In this document: positions 45,040-54,026 of the stretch, one piece after another
Layout: each line of letters begins with the position of its first letter
How positions within the stretch are numbered: the first letter of the stretch is position 1
Assembly (NCBI GenBank): GCA_031266435.1
Contig: JAISAZ010000008.1
Location: forward strand, 1-58,783
Reading direction: 5' to 3'
DNA from: Accumulibacter sp.
Lineage (GTDB): Bacteria; Pseudomonadota; Gammaproteobacteria; Burkholderiales; Rhodocyclaceae
Length of the DNA stretch: 58,783 nt
Translations under genes and position numbers: made by a program
Notes under the pieces: generated by a model
Database searches by the model: none
Seen by the model: the letters and a program-made list of their open reading frames with translations, nothing else
Told to the model about the DNA's origin: nothing

Positions 45040-45342
45040 GTCCGCGCAATCGGGTCGTAAGCCCGTCTTTCGAATTCCAAATTCCGTTTTGTTGGGTTAT
45101 TCCATCATTCACACGCATACGTAATCGTTGGGCTTCGTTCCTCAGCCCAACCTATACCGTTTCCGCTCCGTTCTCGGCGGTATAGGTTGGGCTGAACGAA
45201 TGTGAAGCCCAACGTTCCGCAGGCGCATGAAAGACGTAATAGGGGATCAGATGAAAACCGATCGGCATTTCGTTGATCTTTTTCGGCGGCGAAGCCGCCG
45301 CTAACTGATCTGATTCCTGACATCTGATTCCTGATACCTGAA
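45040..45342. repeat. Dispersed repeats splitting the pilus locus
   Basis: Between the platform gene and the giant pilin-like gene lie a CATACGTAATCG word, two facing GGTTGGGC copies around the same 23-base spacer as at 2248-2273, ATCGGTTTTCATCTG in inverted orientation, a GGCGGCGAAGCCGCC hairpin, and ATCAG words. The last word touches the stop codon of the platform gene. No gene or clear promoter is seen, although the downstream genes may need one. Confidence 0.85.
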
Positions 45343-46602
45343 TCACCTCGCTCCCGCCATCGTCTGCGCGATCAGGTCGTAGACCGGGAGCAGGAGCGCG
45401 ACGATGACGAAGATCAAAAACGCGCCGGCGGCGAGGATGATCACCGGCTTGATGATTTCGGAGAGCGACGCGATCACGTGTTCGAGCCGTCGCCGGTATT
45501 CCTGCGCCAGGTGCTCCAACTGGTCGTCGAGCGTTCCCGTATCCTCGCCGACGCTGATCATCCGCAGCACGAGCGGCGGAAAGCAGTGCGTCGAGCGCAT
45601 CGCGACACTCAGGTGTTCGCCGCGTTCGACGATGCGTTTGACCTTCTGGACGCCGTCGCGGTAATACTCGTCGGTCGTCGCGCGTTCCATGATGTCGAGG
45701 CTTTGCAGCATGTTCAGTCCGGCGCGGATGAGCAGCCCCAGGTGTTCGGTGAAGAACGCCATCCCCGCCGTGCGGAGCAGGAGGCCGGCGATCGGCAATT
45801 TGTGGCCGACGATGTAGGCGCGCTTCCGCACGTCTTTACTGTAGCGGAACGCCAGGAGCGGCGTGAGGATCAGCAGGAGGAGCGCGACGAGGCTCATGAC
45901 GAAGTTTTCGTGCATCCATTCCGAGAAGCGCATCACGGCGATCGTCAGCGGCGGCATCTTCGCGTGGAACTGGCGGAACATGTCCGACAGGCCGGGAATC
46001 ACGTAGTAGAGCCAGAACATCGCGGCGCCGGCGATCGACGCGAAGACGAAGACGGGGTAGATCAGCGCCCGACGCGCGTCGCGCCCGATCGTCGCGACGC
46101 GCTCCAGATGCCTTGAGCCTTCCATGAACATGCGTTCGAGTTCGCCGCTTTCGTTGCCGATGTCGACGAGGTTGGCGACGATTTCGGGGAAGAGTTCGGG
46201 GTGATGCGCGAACGCCTGGCTCGCGGTCGCGCCGCCTTCGAGTTCTTCGTAAAGGACGTTCGCCGCCGCGACGACGCCGCGCCCCGTCCCGTAGGCGGCT
46301 TCGCCCGCGATCGTCCGCAGCCCGTCGATGATCGAGATTCCGCCGCGCATCATCAAGGAGAGGTCGCGCAGGAGGCCGCTCAAGTCTTCGTTCGAGATCG
46401 GCGGCGAGAACAGCCCGGAGAAGAAACGGGCGACGCTGTACAGGCTCTCGGGGCAACGAATAAGCGAGAGGACGATCGCCTTGTGCCGCCGTTCGAGCCA
46501 GAGTTGCGCCGAGAAGTCGCGTTCGAGCATGAACTGCGAGAGGCCGGACTTGACCGTGCCGTTGGGCAGCAGCAGGCGGTAGAAATAGAGTTGCGCGCTC
46601 AT
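45343..46602 (-). CDS. MshG/GspF-like inner-membrane platform protein
   Basis: 419 residues from ATG 46602, overlapping the ATPase stop in ATGA. Two GspF domains are visible: the first around LLRDLSLMMRGGISIIDGLR with GNESGELERMFMEGSRHLER, the second around FFTEHLGLLIRAGLNMLQSL with ISVGEDTGTLDDQLEHLAQE. Three membrane segments lie near 188-212, 240-262 and 390-412. It anchors the ATPase and organises pilin extraction from the membrane. The stop codon is directly followed by a dispersed repeat. Confidence 0.87.
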   Translation of the reverse strand: MSAQLYFYRLLLPNGTVKSGLSQFMLERDFSAQLWLERRHKAIVLSLIRCPESLYSVARFFSGLFSPPISNEDLSGLLRDLSLMMRGGISIIDGLRTIAGEAAYGTGRGVVAAANVLYEELEGGATASQAFAHHPELFPEIVANLVDIGNESGELERMFMEGSRHLERVATIGRDARRALIYPVFVFASIAGAAMFWLYYVIPGLSDMFRQFHAKMPPLTIAVMRFSEWMHENFVMSLVALLLLILTPLLAFRYSKDVRKRAYIVGHKLPIAGLLLRTAGMAFFTEHLGLLIRAGLNMLQSLDIMERATTDEYYRDGVQKVKRIVERGEHLSVAMRSTHCFPPLVLRMISVGEDTGTLDDQLEHLAQEYRRRLEHVIASLSEIIKPVIILAAGAFLIFVIVALLLPVYDLIAQTMAGAR

Positions 46603-48299
46603 TCTTCGACGCCCCATCCGATGACGCGCCGGACTTCTTCGGGGGTCGTCTGTCCGTTGCGTACGCGCCATTTGGCTTGTTCGAGCATACTCCCGAACCC
46701 GGATTCGATCGTTTTCCGGTAGATCGCTTCGCGTCCGGCGCGGTCGGCGATCAGGTTGGCCAGGGATTGCGTCAGTTCGAGTATTTCATAGACCGGAAGG
46801 CGCCCGTGGTAGCCGCTGAACCCGCAGACCTTGCACCCCGCGCCGCGCCGCGCGTCGGTCTCGTCGCCGCCGCCGCCGAGCCATTTGCGCTCGCCCGGCG
46901 TGAGGACGGCTTTTTCGCTGCAATGCGGGCAGTTGCGGCGCAAGAGGCGCTGGCTCATGATCGCGATGAGGTTGTCGGCGACGGTTTGTGGCTCCAGACC
47001 CAGGAGCGAGAGGCGCGGAACGACGCCGAAGACGTTCGGCGCGTGCAGCGTCGAGAGTACGAGGTGCCCCGTCGCCGACGCTTCGATCGCCGCCTGCGCC
47101 GTTTCGGCGTCGCGGATTTCGCCGATCAGGATGACGTCGGGGTCGTGGCGCAGGAAGAAGCGCAGCGCGTTACTGAAATCGTAACCCGCGTGCCGGTTGA
47201 CCTCGGTCTGCGCGGAACCCGGCACGCGGTATTCGATCGGGTCTTCGACGGTCAGGACGTTGCTTTCGACGAGCGACTGGATTTGCAGCGCGGCGTGCAT
47301 CGTCGTGCTTTTTCCCGAACCCGTCGGGCCGGTGATGAGGACGAGGCCGGCGGGACGGAGGAAGATTTGTTCGAGGTGCTCGACGTCTTCTTCGAGAAAG
47401 CCGAGTTGTCTCAGGTTCGAGAGTTCGCCGCGTTCGGGCAGGAGGCGCAGGACGACGCGCTCGTCGAATTCGGTGTAAATGATCGAGACGCGCACCGCGT
47501 ACGGCTGGTCGAGGATCATGCTGTGGAAGCTGCCGTCCTGCGGCCGCCGCTGTTCGGAAATATCCATCTCCGAAGTCAGCTTGATGAAGACGATCAGCCG
47601 CCTCAGCGCGAGCGGCAGCGCGATCATCGGGCGCAGGACGCCGTCGATGCGGAAAAAGAGGTGGAGGCTCGTCGCGGACGGCGTCAGGTGGATGTCGGTC
47701 GCGCGTTCATGGACAGCCCAGTGCAGCAGGTAGTCGAGGCATTTGTCGGGGCTGATCGCGTGGTCGGCGTCTGCCGAAAGGCGGCGCAACTCCTGGTTTA
47801 CCAGGGACTCGATCGAATTCTGCGTGAAATAATAGCTTTCGCGGATGTGTTGCGATACCCGCGAGAACGCGCCCTGCAAGAAACGGCATTTCAAGCCCGT
47901 GCGGTGCATCACGAGTTCGCTCACCGACGCTTCGTCGCCGTCGCCGAGCAAGACTTCGAGTTCGTCCCCTTCCCTTTTGATCGGCAGGAAGCCTTTGAGC
48001 AGGCAGAGTTCGCGGTTGAACTGCCTGAGTACGTCGGCGTCGGGAAGCGGGAAGAGGTCCGCCGTGAGGAAGGGGATCGACTTCCTCGCCGCGAGTTCGC
48101 GGACGAGCACGTCTTCGCGCACGAGGCCGTAACGGATCAGCAAGAGGCCCAGACGCAGCTTCTCGACGCTCTGTTTCTGCATCGCGAACTGGAATTGGCG
48201 CAGCGACAGGATGCCGCGCTCCATGAGGCGTTCGCCCAGGCGGCCGGATGGATGGGGCGCCGAATCCTTCGATTCGTCGGTCGATTTATTTTTGGTCAT
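46599..48299 (-). CDS. MshE/GspE-type extension ATPase with a c-di-GMP-binding-type N-terminus
   Basis: 566 residues from ATG 48299 (GGGA 8 nt upstream; ATG 48305 is an alternative). Residues 20-43 and 49-72 are two 24-residue RLGxxL...G...L motifs with a 5-residue spacer (SVEKL), the geometry known for the MshEN c-di-GMP domain; the final Gln of motif 2 is Arg72. The motor domain has Walker A GPTGSGKST at 324-332, Walker B VILIGEIRD at 389-397 and a Cys4 zinc motif (C457, C460, C489, C492). It powers pilus extension or secretion and is predicted to respond to c-di-GMP. Confidence 0.88.
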   Translation of the reverse strand: MTKNKSTDESKDSAPHPSGRLGERLMERGILSLRQFQFAMQKQSVEKLRLGLLLIRYGLVREDVLVRELAARKSIPFLTADLFPLPDADVLRQFNRELCLLKGFLPIKREGDELEVLLGDGDEASVSELVMHRTGLKCRFLQGAFSRVSQHIRESYYFTQNSIESLVNQELRRLSADADHAISPDKCLDYLLHWAVHERATDIHLTPSATSLHLFFRIDGVLRPMIALPLALRRLIVFIKLTSEMDISEQRRPQDGSFHSMILDQPYAVRVSIIYTEFDERVVLRLLPERGELSNLRQLGFLEEDVEHLEQIFLRPAGLVLITGPTGSGKSTTMHAALQIQSLVESNVLTVEDPIEYRVPGSAQTEVNRHAGYDFSNALRFFLRHDPDVILIGEIRDAETAQAAIEASATGHLVLSTLHAPNVFGVVPRLSLLGLEPQTVADNLIAIMSQRLLRRNCPHCSEKAVLTPGERKWLGGGGDETDARRGAGCKVCGFSGYHGRLPVYEILELTQSLANLIADRAGREAIYRKTIESGFGSMLEQAKWRVRNGQTTPEEVRRVIGWGVEE

Positions 48300-48337
48300 T
48301 GGCATTTCCCGGTCTCAAAGCTGGGTTCACCCGGAAG

Positions 48338-50101
48338 TCAGCGCGCCAGCCCGAAGGCCTCGCGCACCGCCTTCAGCCGTTCGGAGTCCGGCAATCGCCG
48401 TGAAATGTCGAGAATGATTTTTCGCGCTTCCTCGACGCGCCCGCCCCTGGCTTCGATGACGGCAAGGTTGATCGACGAATCGAGGTCGTCGGTGAGCCGT
48501 TCGAGAATCTCCCGATAGAGATAGCCCGCCATCTGGTCGTCGCCGGTCGCCATCGCGAGCCACGCGCGCAGACGCAGCACGGTCAGGCTTCTTTCGGGCA
48601 GGAGCAGTTCGACCGCGTACAGCGATTCGTGCGCCGCCGTAAAGTTCTTGCTCTGCACGGCCTCGCTGAACTCGCGCACGAGTCGCCGGACTTCCTTCTC
48701 GCCCGCCGTATCGAGCCGGACGGTGTTTTCCGGCCTTGTGACCTGCGTCCTCATCTTTTGCACGTAGGCACGCGCGCGTGCCTCCTCGGCAAGTTTCTCG
48801 GCGGCGGCCTGTTTTTCGGCGAGAATCCGCGCTTTTTCTTCCAAAGCGCGTTTTTTCGCCGCGACTTTTTCTTCCGCGAGAACCCGCGCTCTTTCGGCAG
48901 CGGCTTTTTTCTCCGCTGCGACTTTCTCGGCGGCGGCTTTTTTCTCGGCAACAGCTTTTTCCCGCTTTTCCTGCGCGAGAAGCCGCGCTCTTTCGGCGCT
49001 CGCCTTCTTTTCCGCCGCGACTTTCTCTGCGGCGGCCTTTCTCTCCTCCGCGACTTTCTCAGCGATCGCCTTCTTTTCGGCGGCGACGAGCGCTCTTTCC
49101 TCGGCGACGCGCTTCTGTGCCGCCGCTCTTTCATCCGCCGCGCGCTTTACCGACGCCGCTTTTTCTTCAGCCGCTCTTCTTTCCGCCGTCGCCTTCTCTT
49201 CGGCGAGAACGCGCGCTTTTTCTTCGGCGGCGGCTTTCTCCGCAGCCGCTTTTTCTTCCCCTACGCGCTTTGTTTCGATCGCGGCGAGCGCTTGCGCCGC
49301 GCGCTCTTTCAGAGCGGCCTTCTCCGCCCTGGTTTTCTCGGCGGTCAGCTTCTTCTCCGCCGCGGCCTTCTCTTCGGCGAGAATCCGCGCTCTTTCGGCG
49401 CTGGCCTTCTTTTCCTCCGCGACTTTCTCGGCACTCGCCTTCTTTTCGGCGGCGACGCGCGTCCTTTCCTCGGCAACCCTCCTCTGTGTAGCCGCTTTTT
49501 CATCCGCCGCGCGCTTGATCGCCGCAGCTTTCTCGGCGGCCAGCTTCTTCTCCGCCACGGCTTTCTCTTCGGCGAGAACGCGCGCTTTTTCTTCGGCGGC
49601 GGCTTTCTCCGCAACCGCTTTTTCTTCCCTTACGCGCTTGGCCTCGATCGCGGCGAGCGCTTGTGCAGCCCTCTCTCTGAGCGCGGCTTTTTCCGCCTCG
49701 GCGTTTTCCTCGGCCGCCAGACTCTTCAGGGTGGCCTCGCCTTCCGCAAGAACGCGCGCCATTTCCTCGGCGGCGGCTTTCTCGGTGGCCGCTTGATCGA
49801 CCGCGACGCGCTGCGCCTTTATCGCGGCCATCGCTCTTGCCACCGTCTCTTCGTCGATTCTCTTCACTTCTACGGCGGCCGCCGGCGCTTTTTCTTCAGG
49901 CGCGCGCTTTTCGACGGCGGCTTTTCTTTTCGCGGCGGCTTTTCCCTCCGCGACGCGACGCGCTTCGACGAAGGCCCTCGCTTTTGCCACCGTGTCTTCG
50001 CCGATCGCGGTTTGCCGTTCGATCGCCATCGCGACGGGAAAACCCGCGAGCAGCAGGGCGCAGAGCACTGTGACCGTGCGCACGTTCGTCGCCGGTTTCA
50101 T
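48338..50101 (-). CDS. Lys/Glu/Ala-rich coiled-coil protein with TPR-like C-terminus (MshN position)
   Basis: 587 residues with a signal peptide or anchor ending near PVAMA. Residues 35-450 are almost wholly A, K, E and R in a repeating pattern (EKAAAEEKARVLAEEKA and variants), predicting a very long helix or coiled coil. Residues 470-587 resemble TPR-type helices (FTAAHESLYAVELLLPERSL, DLDSSINLAVIEARGGRVEE). MshN proteins in other MSHA loci occupy this place between mshL and mshE and end in TPRs. The repeat-rich DNA could vary in length. ATG 50101 overlaps the secretin stop in ATGA. Confidence 0.75.
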   Translation of the reverse strand: MKPATNVRTVTVLCALLLAGFPVAMAIERQTAIGEDTVAKARAFVEARRVAEGKAAAKRKAAVEKRAPEEKAPAAAVEVKRIDEETVARAMAAIKAQRVAVDQAATEKAAAEEMARVLAEGEATLKSLAAEENAEAEKAALRERAAQALAAIEAKRVREEKAVAEKAAAEEKARVLAEEKAVAEKKLAAEKAAAIKRAADEKAATQRRVAEERTRVAAEKKASAEKVAEEKKASAERARILAEEKAAAEKKLTAEKTRAEKAALKERAAQALAAIETKRVGEEKAAAEKAAAEEKARVLAEEKATAERRAAEEKAASVKRAADERAAAQKRVAEERALVAAEKKAIAEKVAEERKAAAEKVAAEKKASAERARLLAQEKREKAVAEKKAAAEKVAAEKKAAAERARVLAEEKVAAKKRALEEKARILAEKQAAAEKLAEEARARAYVQKMRTQVTRPENTVRLDTAGEKEVRRLVREFSEAVQSKNFTAAHESLYAVELLLPERSLTVLRLRAWLAMATGDDQMAGYLYREILERLTDDLDSSINLAVIEARGGRVEEARKIILDISRRLPDSERLKAVREAFGLAR

Positions 50102-51864
50102 AGCATCCTCACTCGAAGCACGAGAACGAGTTCGCGCGTGGCGTGCGACTTCATTTGCTCACCGAAGAGCGCGCCCGCGCCGGGAATCTCCGACAGCCCC
50201 GGAAGCCCGTCGCCCTCGATCGACTTGCTCTGGTCGATCAGCCCGCCGATCAGCACCATGTCGCCGTCGCCCAGGTTGAGCGTCGTCGTCAACCCCTTGT
50301 AGTTGATCACCGGCAGCGTGACGCGACCGGCGTTCGTCCCCGCGCCGCCGACTTCGATCAGCGCCAGACTTTCGGGGAGCACTTCGGTCTGCATCGGATG
50401 CACGAGCAGTTCGATGCGCCCGTTCTCGTGGATGTAGGGCACGACGCCGATGACGACGCCGGAGAAGAGCGACGCCGTTTCGACGTCGGTCGCCGTCACG
50501 GTCGCCCCCGTCGCCATATTCATCGTCGCGCGGGTCCTTGAGACGTAGCGGATGTTGGTTCCGACGCTCAGGAGCGCGGGCGTTCCGTTGCGCACGCGGA
50601 CGCTCGGATTCGACAGCACGCGCAAGGCGCCGAACGAACTCAGCGCGTTGATCGTCGCCGAAAAGCGGTCGTCTCCCCACGAGACGCCCATCGCGCGGTT
50701 GCCCGAGCTCGCGCCGATCAGCCGCGCGGGGATTTCGATGATGCGTCCGGGGATCGACGCGCCGGGGAAGGCCGACGTACTCGTTTGCAGGCTCAGGGGG
50801 TCGGACCCGTAGATGCCTGCCAGATTGTTGCGCAGCAGGGTCCAGTCGACGCCGAACTTGAAGCCGTCTTTGAGTTGAATGTCGATGAGTTGCGCTTCGA
50901 CCTGGACTTGCCGGCGGAAGGCCTCGTTGTTGCGCTCGACGAGTTCGACGATCGCGCGCATCTGCGAAGGACGCGCCTTGACGTAGAGCGCGCCGGAAGC
51001 CCGGTTCAGGCTGTACGCGACGGGAACCGGCGGGATGTTTTCGCGGTCTCCGTTGGCGCCTCCGACGGCGCGCGCGCCGAGTTGCGGCTGCGCGGACACG
51101 CCTTCGCCGCCGCCGAGGCCGAGAATCTGCTTGACCGCGTTTTCGAGCTGTTCGTAGGGGTCGACCTTCTGCAAGGAGTCGGCGCGGATCGAAAAGTTCG
51201 CGCGCAGCGAATTCCCGCCCCGCGAACCCCCCGACGATCCGCCCGAGGACCCGCCCGACGAACCCCCCGAGGACCCGCCCGATGCGACGGTGCTGCCGAA
51301 GACATCGCCGCCCGACGCGAGGTCGATCCCGATGGTGGTATTGAGGAAGCCCGCGCTCAAGACACGCTCTTCGAGAAGGCTGACGACGAGCGCGCCGTTG
51401 CGCCGGACGCCGTGCAGGTCGAATGTATCGAGGATATGCTTGTACACTTCACGGATCGTGACGTCGTTCAGGTAAAGGCTCGCGTTGATTTTCTGTTCGA
51501 GAACCATCGGGTCGACGATCAGGTTGAGCTTGTTCTGATCCGCCAGCGTCAGGAGGAGCCGCCCGATGTCGATGTTGTACATGTTGATCGACACGACCTT
51601 GTCTTCGAGCGGGTCGTAGACCGGCTCGACCCCCTGCTCGGCGGCGACGGGTTCGGGAATCTGGTCGAGTCTTTTCAGGAGTTCGTCGTAGGTCTCCTGC
51701 AACTTCTTCGACTCGTTTGCCACCGCGTCGTTCATTCCCGTAACCGGAATCGTTTCGTCGGGCTTCAGGTTGTCGAAACTGCGCGTCAGCCCGCATCCTC
51801 CCAGGAGCAGGATTGCCGCCGCATACGTCATCAGGGTACGGAAACAGGATAGGTTCGTTCTCAT
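50098..51864 (-). CDS. Outer-membrane secretin, MshL/GspD/PilQ family
   Basis: 588 residues from ATG 51864 with AAGGAA 7 nt upstream. The lipobox is LLLGGC, so it is probably a lipoprotein. N-terminal domains include INMYNIDIGRLLLTLADQNK and LYLNDVTIREVYKHILDTF. A Gly/Ser linker of repeated GGSS units follows (encoded around 51225-51290). The C-terminal secretin domain shows VEAQLIDIQLKDGFKFGVDW, LSNPSVRVRNGTPALLSVG and LGDGDMVLIGGLIDQSKS. It forms the outer-membrane gate for the pilus. Confidence 0.9.
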   Translation of the reverse strand: MRTNLSCFRTLMTYAAAILLLGGCGLTRSFDNLKPDETIPVTGMNDAVANESKKLQETYDELLKRLDQIPEPVAAEQGVEPVYDPLEDKVVSINMYNIDIGRLLLTLADQNKLNLIVDPMVLEQKINASLYLNDVTIREVYKHILDTFDLHGVRRNGALVVSLLEERVLSAGFLNTTIGIDLASGGDVFGSTVASGGSSGGSSGGSSGGSSGGSRGGNSLRANFSIRADSLQKVDPYEQLENAVKQILGLGGGEGVSAQPQLGARAVGGANGDRENIPPVPVAYSLNRASGALYVKARPSQMRAIVELVERNNEAFRRQVQVEAQLIDIQLKDGFKFGVDWTLLRNNLAGIYGSDPLSLQTSTSAFPGASIPGRIIEIPARLIGASSGNRAMGVSWGDDRFSATINALSSFGALRVLSNPSVRVRNGTPALLSVGTNIRYVSRTRATMNMATGATVTATDVETASLFSGVVIGVVPYIHENGRIELLVHPMQTEVLPESLALIEVGGAGTNAGRVTLPVINYKGLTTTLNLGDGDMVLIGGLIDQSKSIEGDGLPGLSEIPGAGALFGEQMKSHATRELVLVLRVRML

Positions 51865-51889
51865 CAATTTTTCCTTGGAAAGCCCGGGT

Positions 51890-52606
51890 TCAGTTTATGT
51901 GATACGTCACCCACCCGATCAGGGCGGACGGCGACTCCACGGCAACAACATCGTCATAATTCAGCGTCATCGGCTGTTCGGGTGAGGCAAAGCATTTCCC
52001 GTTCGGGGCGTTGGGGGCGTCGAGGAAGTTCCCGTCGCCGTCGCGGTCGGTGTTCGGAACGATCAGTATGAAAACAGGGTGGTGCGCCGCGGCGCAGTCC
52101 GCCGCGCCGGCGGCGTCGATTCCCGCAATGTGCAGATACGCCGGGACGAGGGTGTCGGGGACGATGGCTTGCAGCGCGACGATCACGTCCCCCAGACCCA
52201 GATAGCCGGGAGCGCCTTCGGCGTCGCCCGTCCGTTCCGCCTGAAGCGTAATGTCGTCGGTCGACGCGGCACGATAGACGCCATACAAGATGCGGTTGTG
52301 CGCCGCGTCGGCGAGCCCCAGGTCGGCATAGGGGAGCGTCCCCGTTTCTCCGGCAAGCGCGCAATCCTCGTAGCCGTCGGCGTTCGCGTCGGGACACGGG
52401 AGGCGCTTGTTGGCCAGCACAAAGGCCCGCAGCGCCTCGCGCGCGACTTCGGCGTGCGCCCGCGACTGCCGGCGCACGCGAACGTCGTCCGCGCCGGAGA
52501 AGCTGCCGGCGAAGAAAAGCCCCAGCACGCCCATCACGACGACGACGAACGAAAGTTCGAGCAGAGTGAAGCCCGACGCGAAGCGGGAAAGGCGCCGTTG
52601 CTTCAT
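51890..52606 (-). CDS. Prepilin-like protein, RLPCP family (238 aa)
   Basis: From ATG 52606, overlapping the upstream stop in ATGA. Cleavage is Gly12-Phe13, with Glu17 at +5 (FTLLELSFVVVVMGVLGLFF). The globular part has NKRLPCPDANADGYEDCA and PYADLGLADAAHNRILYGVY, linking it to the three longer prepilin-like proteins downstream, but it stops before their hydrophobic module. Aspartate-rich NTDRDGDGNFLD near the end could bind calcium; this is inference. Its place in the platform part of the locus suggests a minor pilin. Confidence 0.8.
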   Translation of the reverse strand: MKQRRLSRFASGFTLLELSFVVVVMGVLGLFFAGSFSGADDVRVRRQSRAHAEVAREALRAFVLANKRLPCPDANADGYEDCALAGETGTLPYADLGLADAAHNRILYGVYRAASTDDITLQAERTGDAEGAPGYLGLGDVIVALQAIVPDTLVPAYLHIAGIDAAGAADCAAAHHPVFILIVPNTDRDGDGNFLDAPNAPNGKCFASPEQPMTLNYDDVVAVESPSALIGWVTYHIN

Positions 52607-53313
52607 TTCGGCCGCTTCTCCGCGCCACCCGAAGAAGGCGCCGACTTGGGCACCGGCCTGGGCGCTTGCAAGGGCGCCTGCGGCGCCGGATTCGCAACAT
52701 TCTCCGCGATCCCCAGACGCAGGCCTTGCTGAAGGCTCTGTATCCTTTGCACGAGGCTGTCGATCTTCGCCCGGTCGGGTTTCGGCTTTTTGGTCTCGCT
52801 TTCGAGTTCCTTCGCCAGCGCCTGCATATCCTTGGCGACGACGAGATTCTGGCGCAGAACGCGCAAGTCGACGCCGCCGACGACCGGATTCCCCTGGATT
52901 TCGATCAGCCGGACGAGCAGCGCGTCGACCGCGCCGATGTCTATCTCGGCCGGCCGCCCCGCCGATTTCGCCATCAGCGCTTTCAAATCCTGCTGCAATT
53001 CGGTGATCTGCGCCACCTTCGCGTTTCGTTCGCCCGTCGTGGCGGGAGCGGGAGCGAGCGGGGACGGGGTCTCGGACGGTTTCGCGCCCCATTGCCACGG
53101 GACGTTCCCCGGCGCAGCGGCGGGAGGCGCGGACCTTGCGGGCGCCGTGGGAGTGACGGTTCCCGCTTCCGACGCACTCCGCTGCTGCAACTGGAGCCTG
53201 CCGATCAGCACGGCCTGCTCGTCCATCTTTTGGTTCAGGACGAAGAGCGCGACGACGAGCGCGACGAGCGCGGCGCCGAGGATGCCGACCGTGAGGTTTC
53301 TGGAATTCATCAT
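52603..53313 (-). CDS. Membrane-anchored pilus-locus protein of unknown role
   Basis: 236 residues with one N-terminal membrane helix (about 7-27), a Pro/Ala-rich linker at 50-95, and a helical segment at 98-205 rich in Leu heptads (ITELQQDLKALMAKSAG, DSLVQRIQSLQQGLRLG), then a Pro/Ala tail. Single-pass topology with a periplasmic coiled coil resembles PilO- or GspM-like scaffold parts, but no motif is decisive. It overlaps both neighbours by 4 bp, so it is made with them. Confidence 0.6.
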   Translation of the reverse strand: MMNSRNLTVGILGAALVALVVALFVLNQKMDEQAVLIGRLQLQQRSASEAGTVTPTAPARSAPPAAAPGNVPWQWGAKPSETPSPLAPAPATTGERNAKVAQITELQQDLKALMAKSAGRPAEIDIGAVDALLVRLIEIQGNPVVGGVDLRVLRQNLVVAKDMQALAKELESETKKPKPDRAKIDSLVQRIQSLQQGLRLGIAENVANPAPQAPLQAPRPVPKSAPSSGGAEKRPK

Positions 53314-54026
53314 GGCCGATTCACGCCCCGCACGGGCGCGGCGGGTGCTGCACTCGGCACCGGGGTCGCCGGAGGCCGCGCGGACGCGGCGACGGGTTCC
53401 GGGTTCCTGGGGAGAAGGCCGGGGACGGGCGCTTCGACGCTCCGCCAGTCGCGCGTCAGGACGACCGAGCCTTTTCGGATGCGTGAGACGACGGCGCCGT
53501 CGGGCAGGAGTTTGCCTTCGCGGACGAGTTCGCTATCGACGACGGCGCGCCGGAAACCCGGCGATACGTAGGTCAAGGACACGACGTTGGTTTTTTTATC
53601 CTCGGCGGACGGCGCGGCGGGCTTGCCGTCGATCGAATTCTCGTACCCGCTCCGCGCGGCACTTCCCGCCGAACCCATGCCGGCGCCGCTGCCTCGATTT
53701 TGCGTCGTGCCGGCGATGCGTTGGTTTTGCGTCAGCGACGGGAAGACCCGCGCGTCATCAAGACGCTCGGCGGCGGCGTCGCCCTGGCCCTGGCCCGCCT
53801 CGGCGCGCTGCGGGAGCAGGCGTTCGGGCGTCAGGCCGTCGGCGAAGCGGATTTCGTCGATCTTCTTCAACGACGCTTCAGTTTTTTGCAGTTCCGTCCC
53901 CCCCGGCGCGCTCGCCTGCGGCGGCGGCAAAACCCTGGCGACGACGGGCTTCCTCGTCCAGAAAAAAGCGAGCGACGAGACGACGGCGGCGACGATTACG
54001 ATAAAAAGCGCGCTGCTGGCCTTCAT
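53310..54026 (-). CDS. MshK/GspB-like pilus assembly protein
   Basis: 238 residues. There is an N-terminal membrane helix at 5-23 and a long disordered Gly/Ser/Ala region to about 145. A small C-terminal domain reads VVSLTYVSPGFRRAVVDSEL, then VREGKLLPDGAVVSRIRKGS and VVLTRDW. This is the pattern of the GspB/MshK family (own-sequence, then x-EG-x6-V-x-I-x3-V-x-L). Such domains contact secretin or outer-membrane partners. ATG 54026 overlaps the upstream stop by 4 bp. Confidence 0.65.
   Translation of the reverse strand: MKASSALFIVIVAAVVSSLAFFWTRKPVVARVLPPPQASAPGGTELQKTEASLKKIDEIRFADGLTPERLLPQRAEAGQGQGDAAAERLDDARVFPSLTQNQRIAGTTQNRGSGAGMGSAGSAARSGYENSIDGKPAAPSAEDKKTNVVSLTYVSPGFRRAVVDSELVREGKLLPDGAVVSRIRKGSVVLTRDWRSVEAPVPGLLPRNPEPVAASARPPATPVPSAAPAAPVRGVNRP

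Noticed and set aside
48629-50302. A 557-codon plus-strand frame opposite the MshN-position gene
   Set aside because: Arg/Phe/Leu-rich antisense of the Lys/Glu/Ala repeats, with no recognisable domain.
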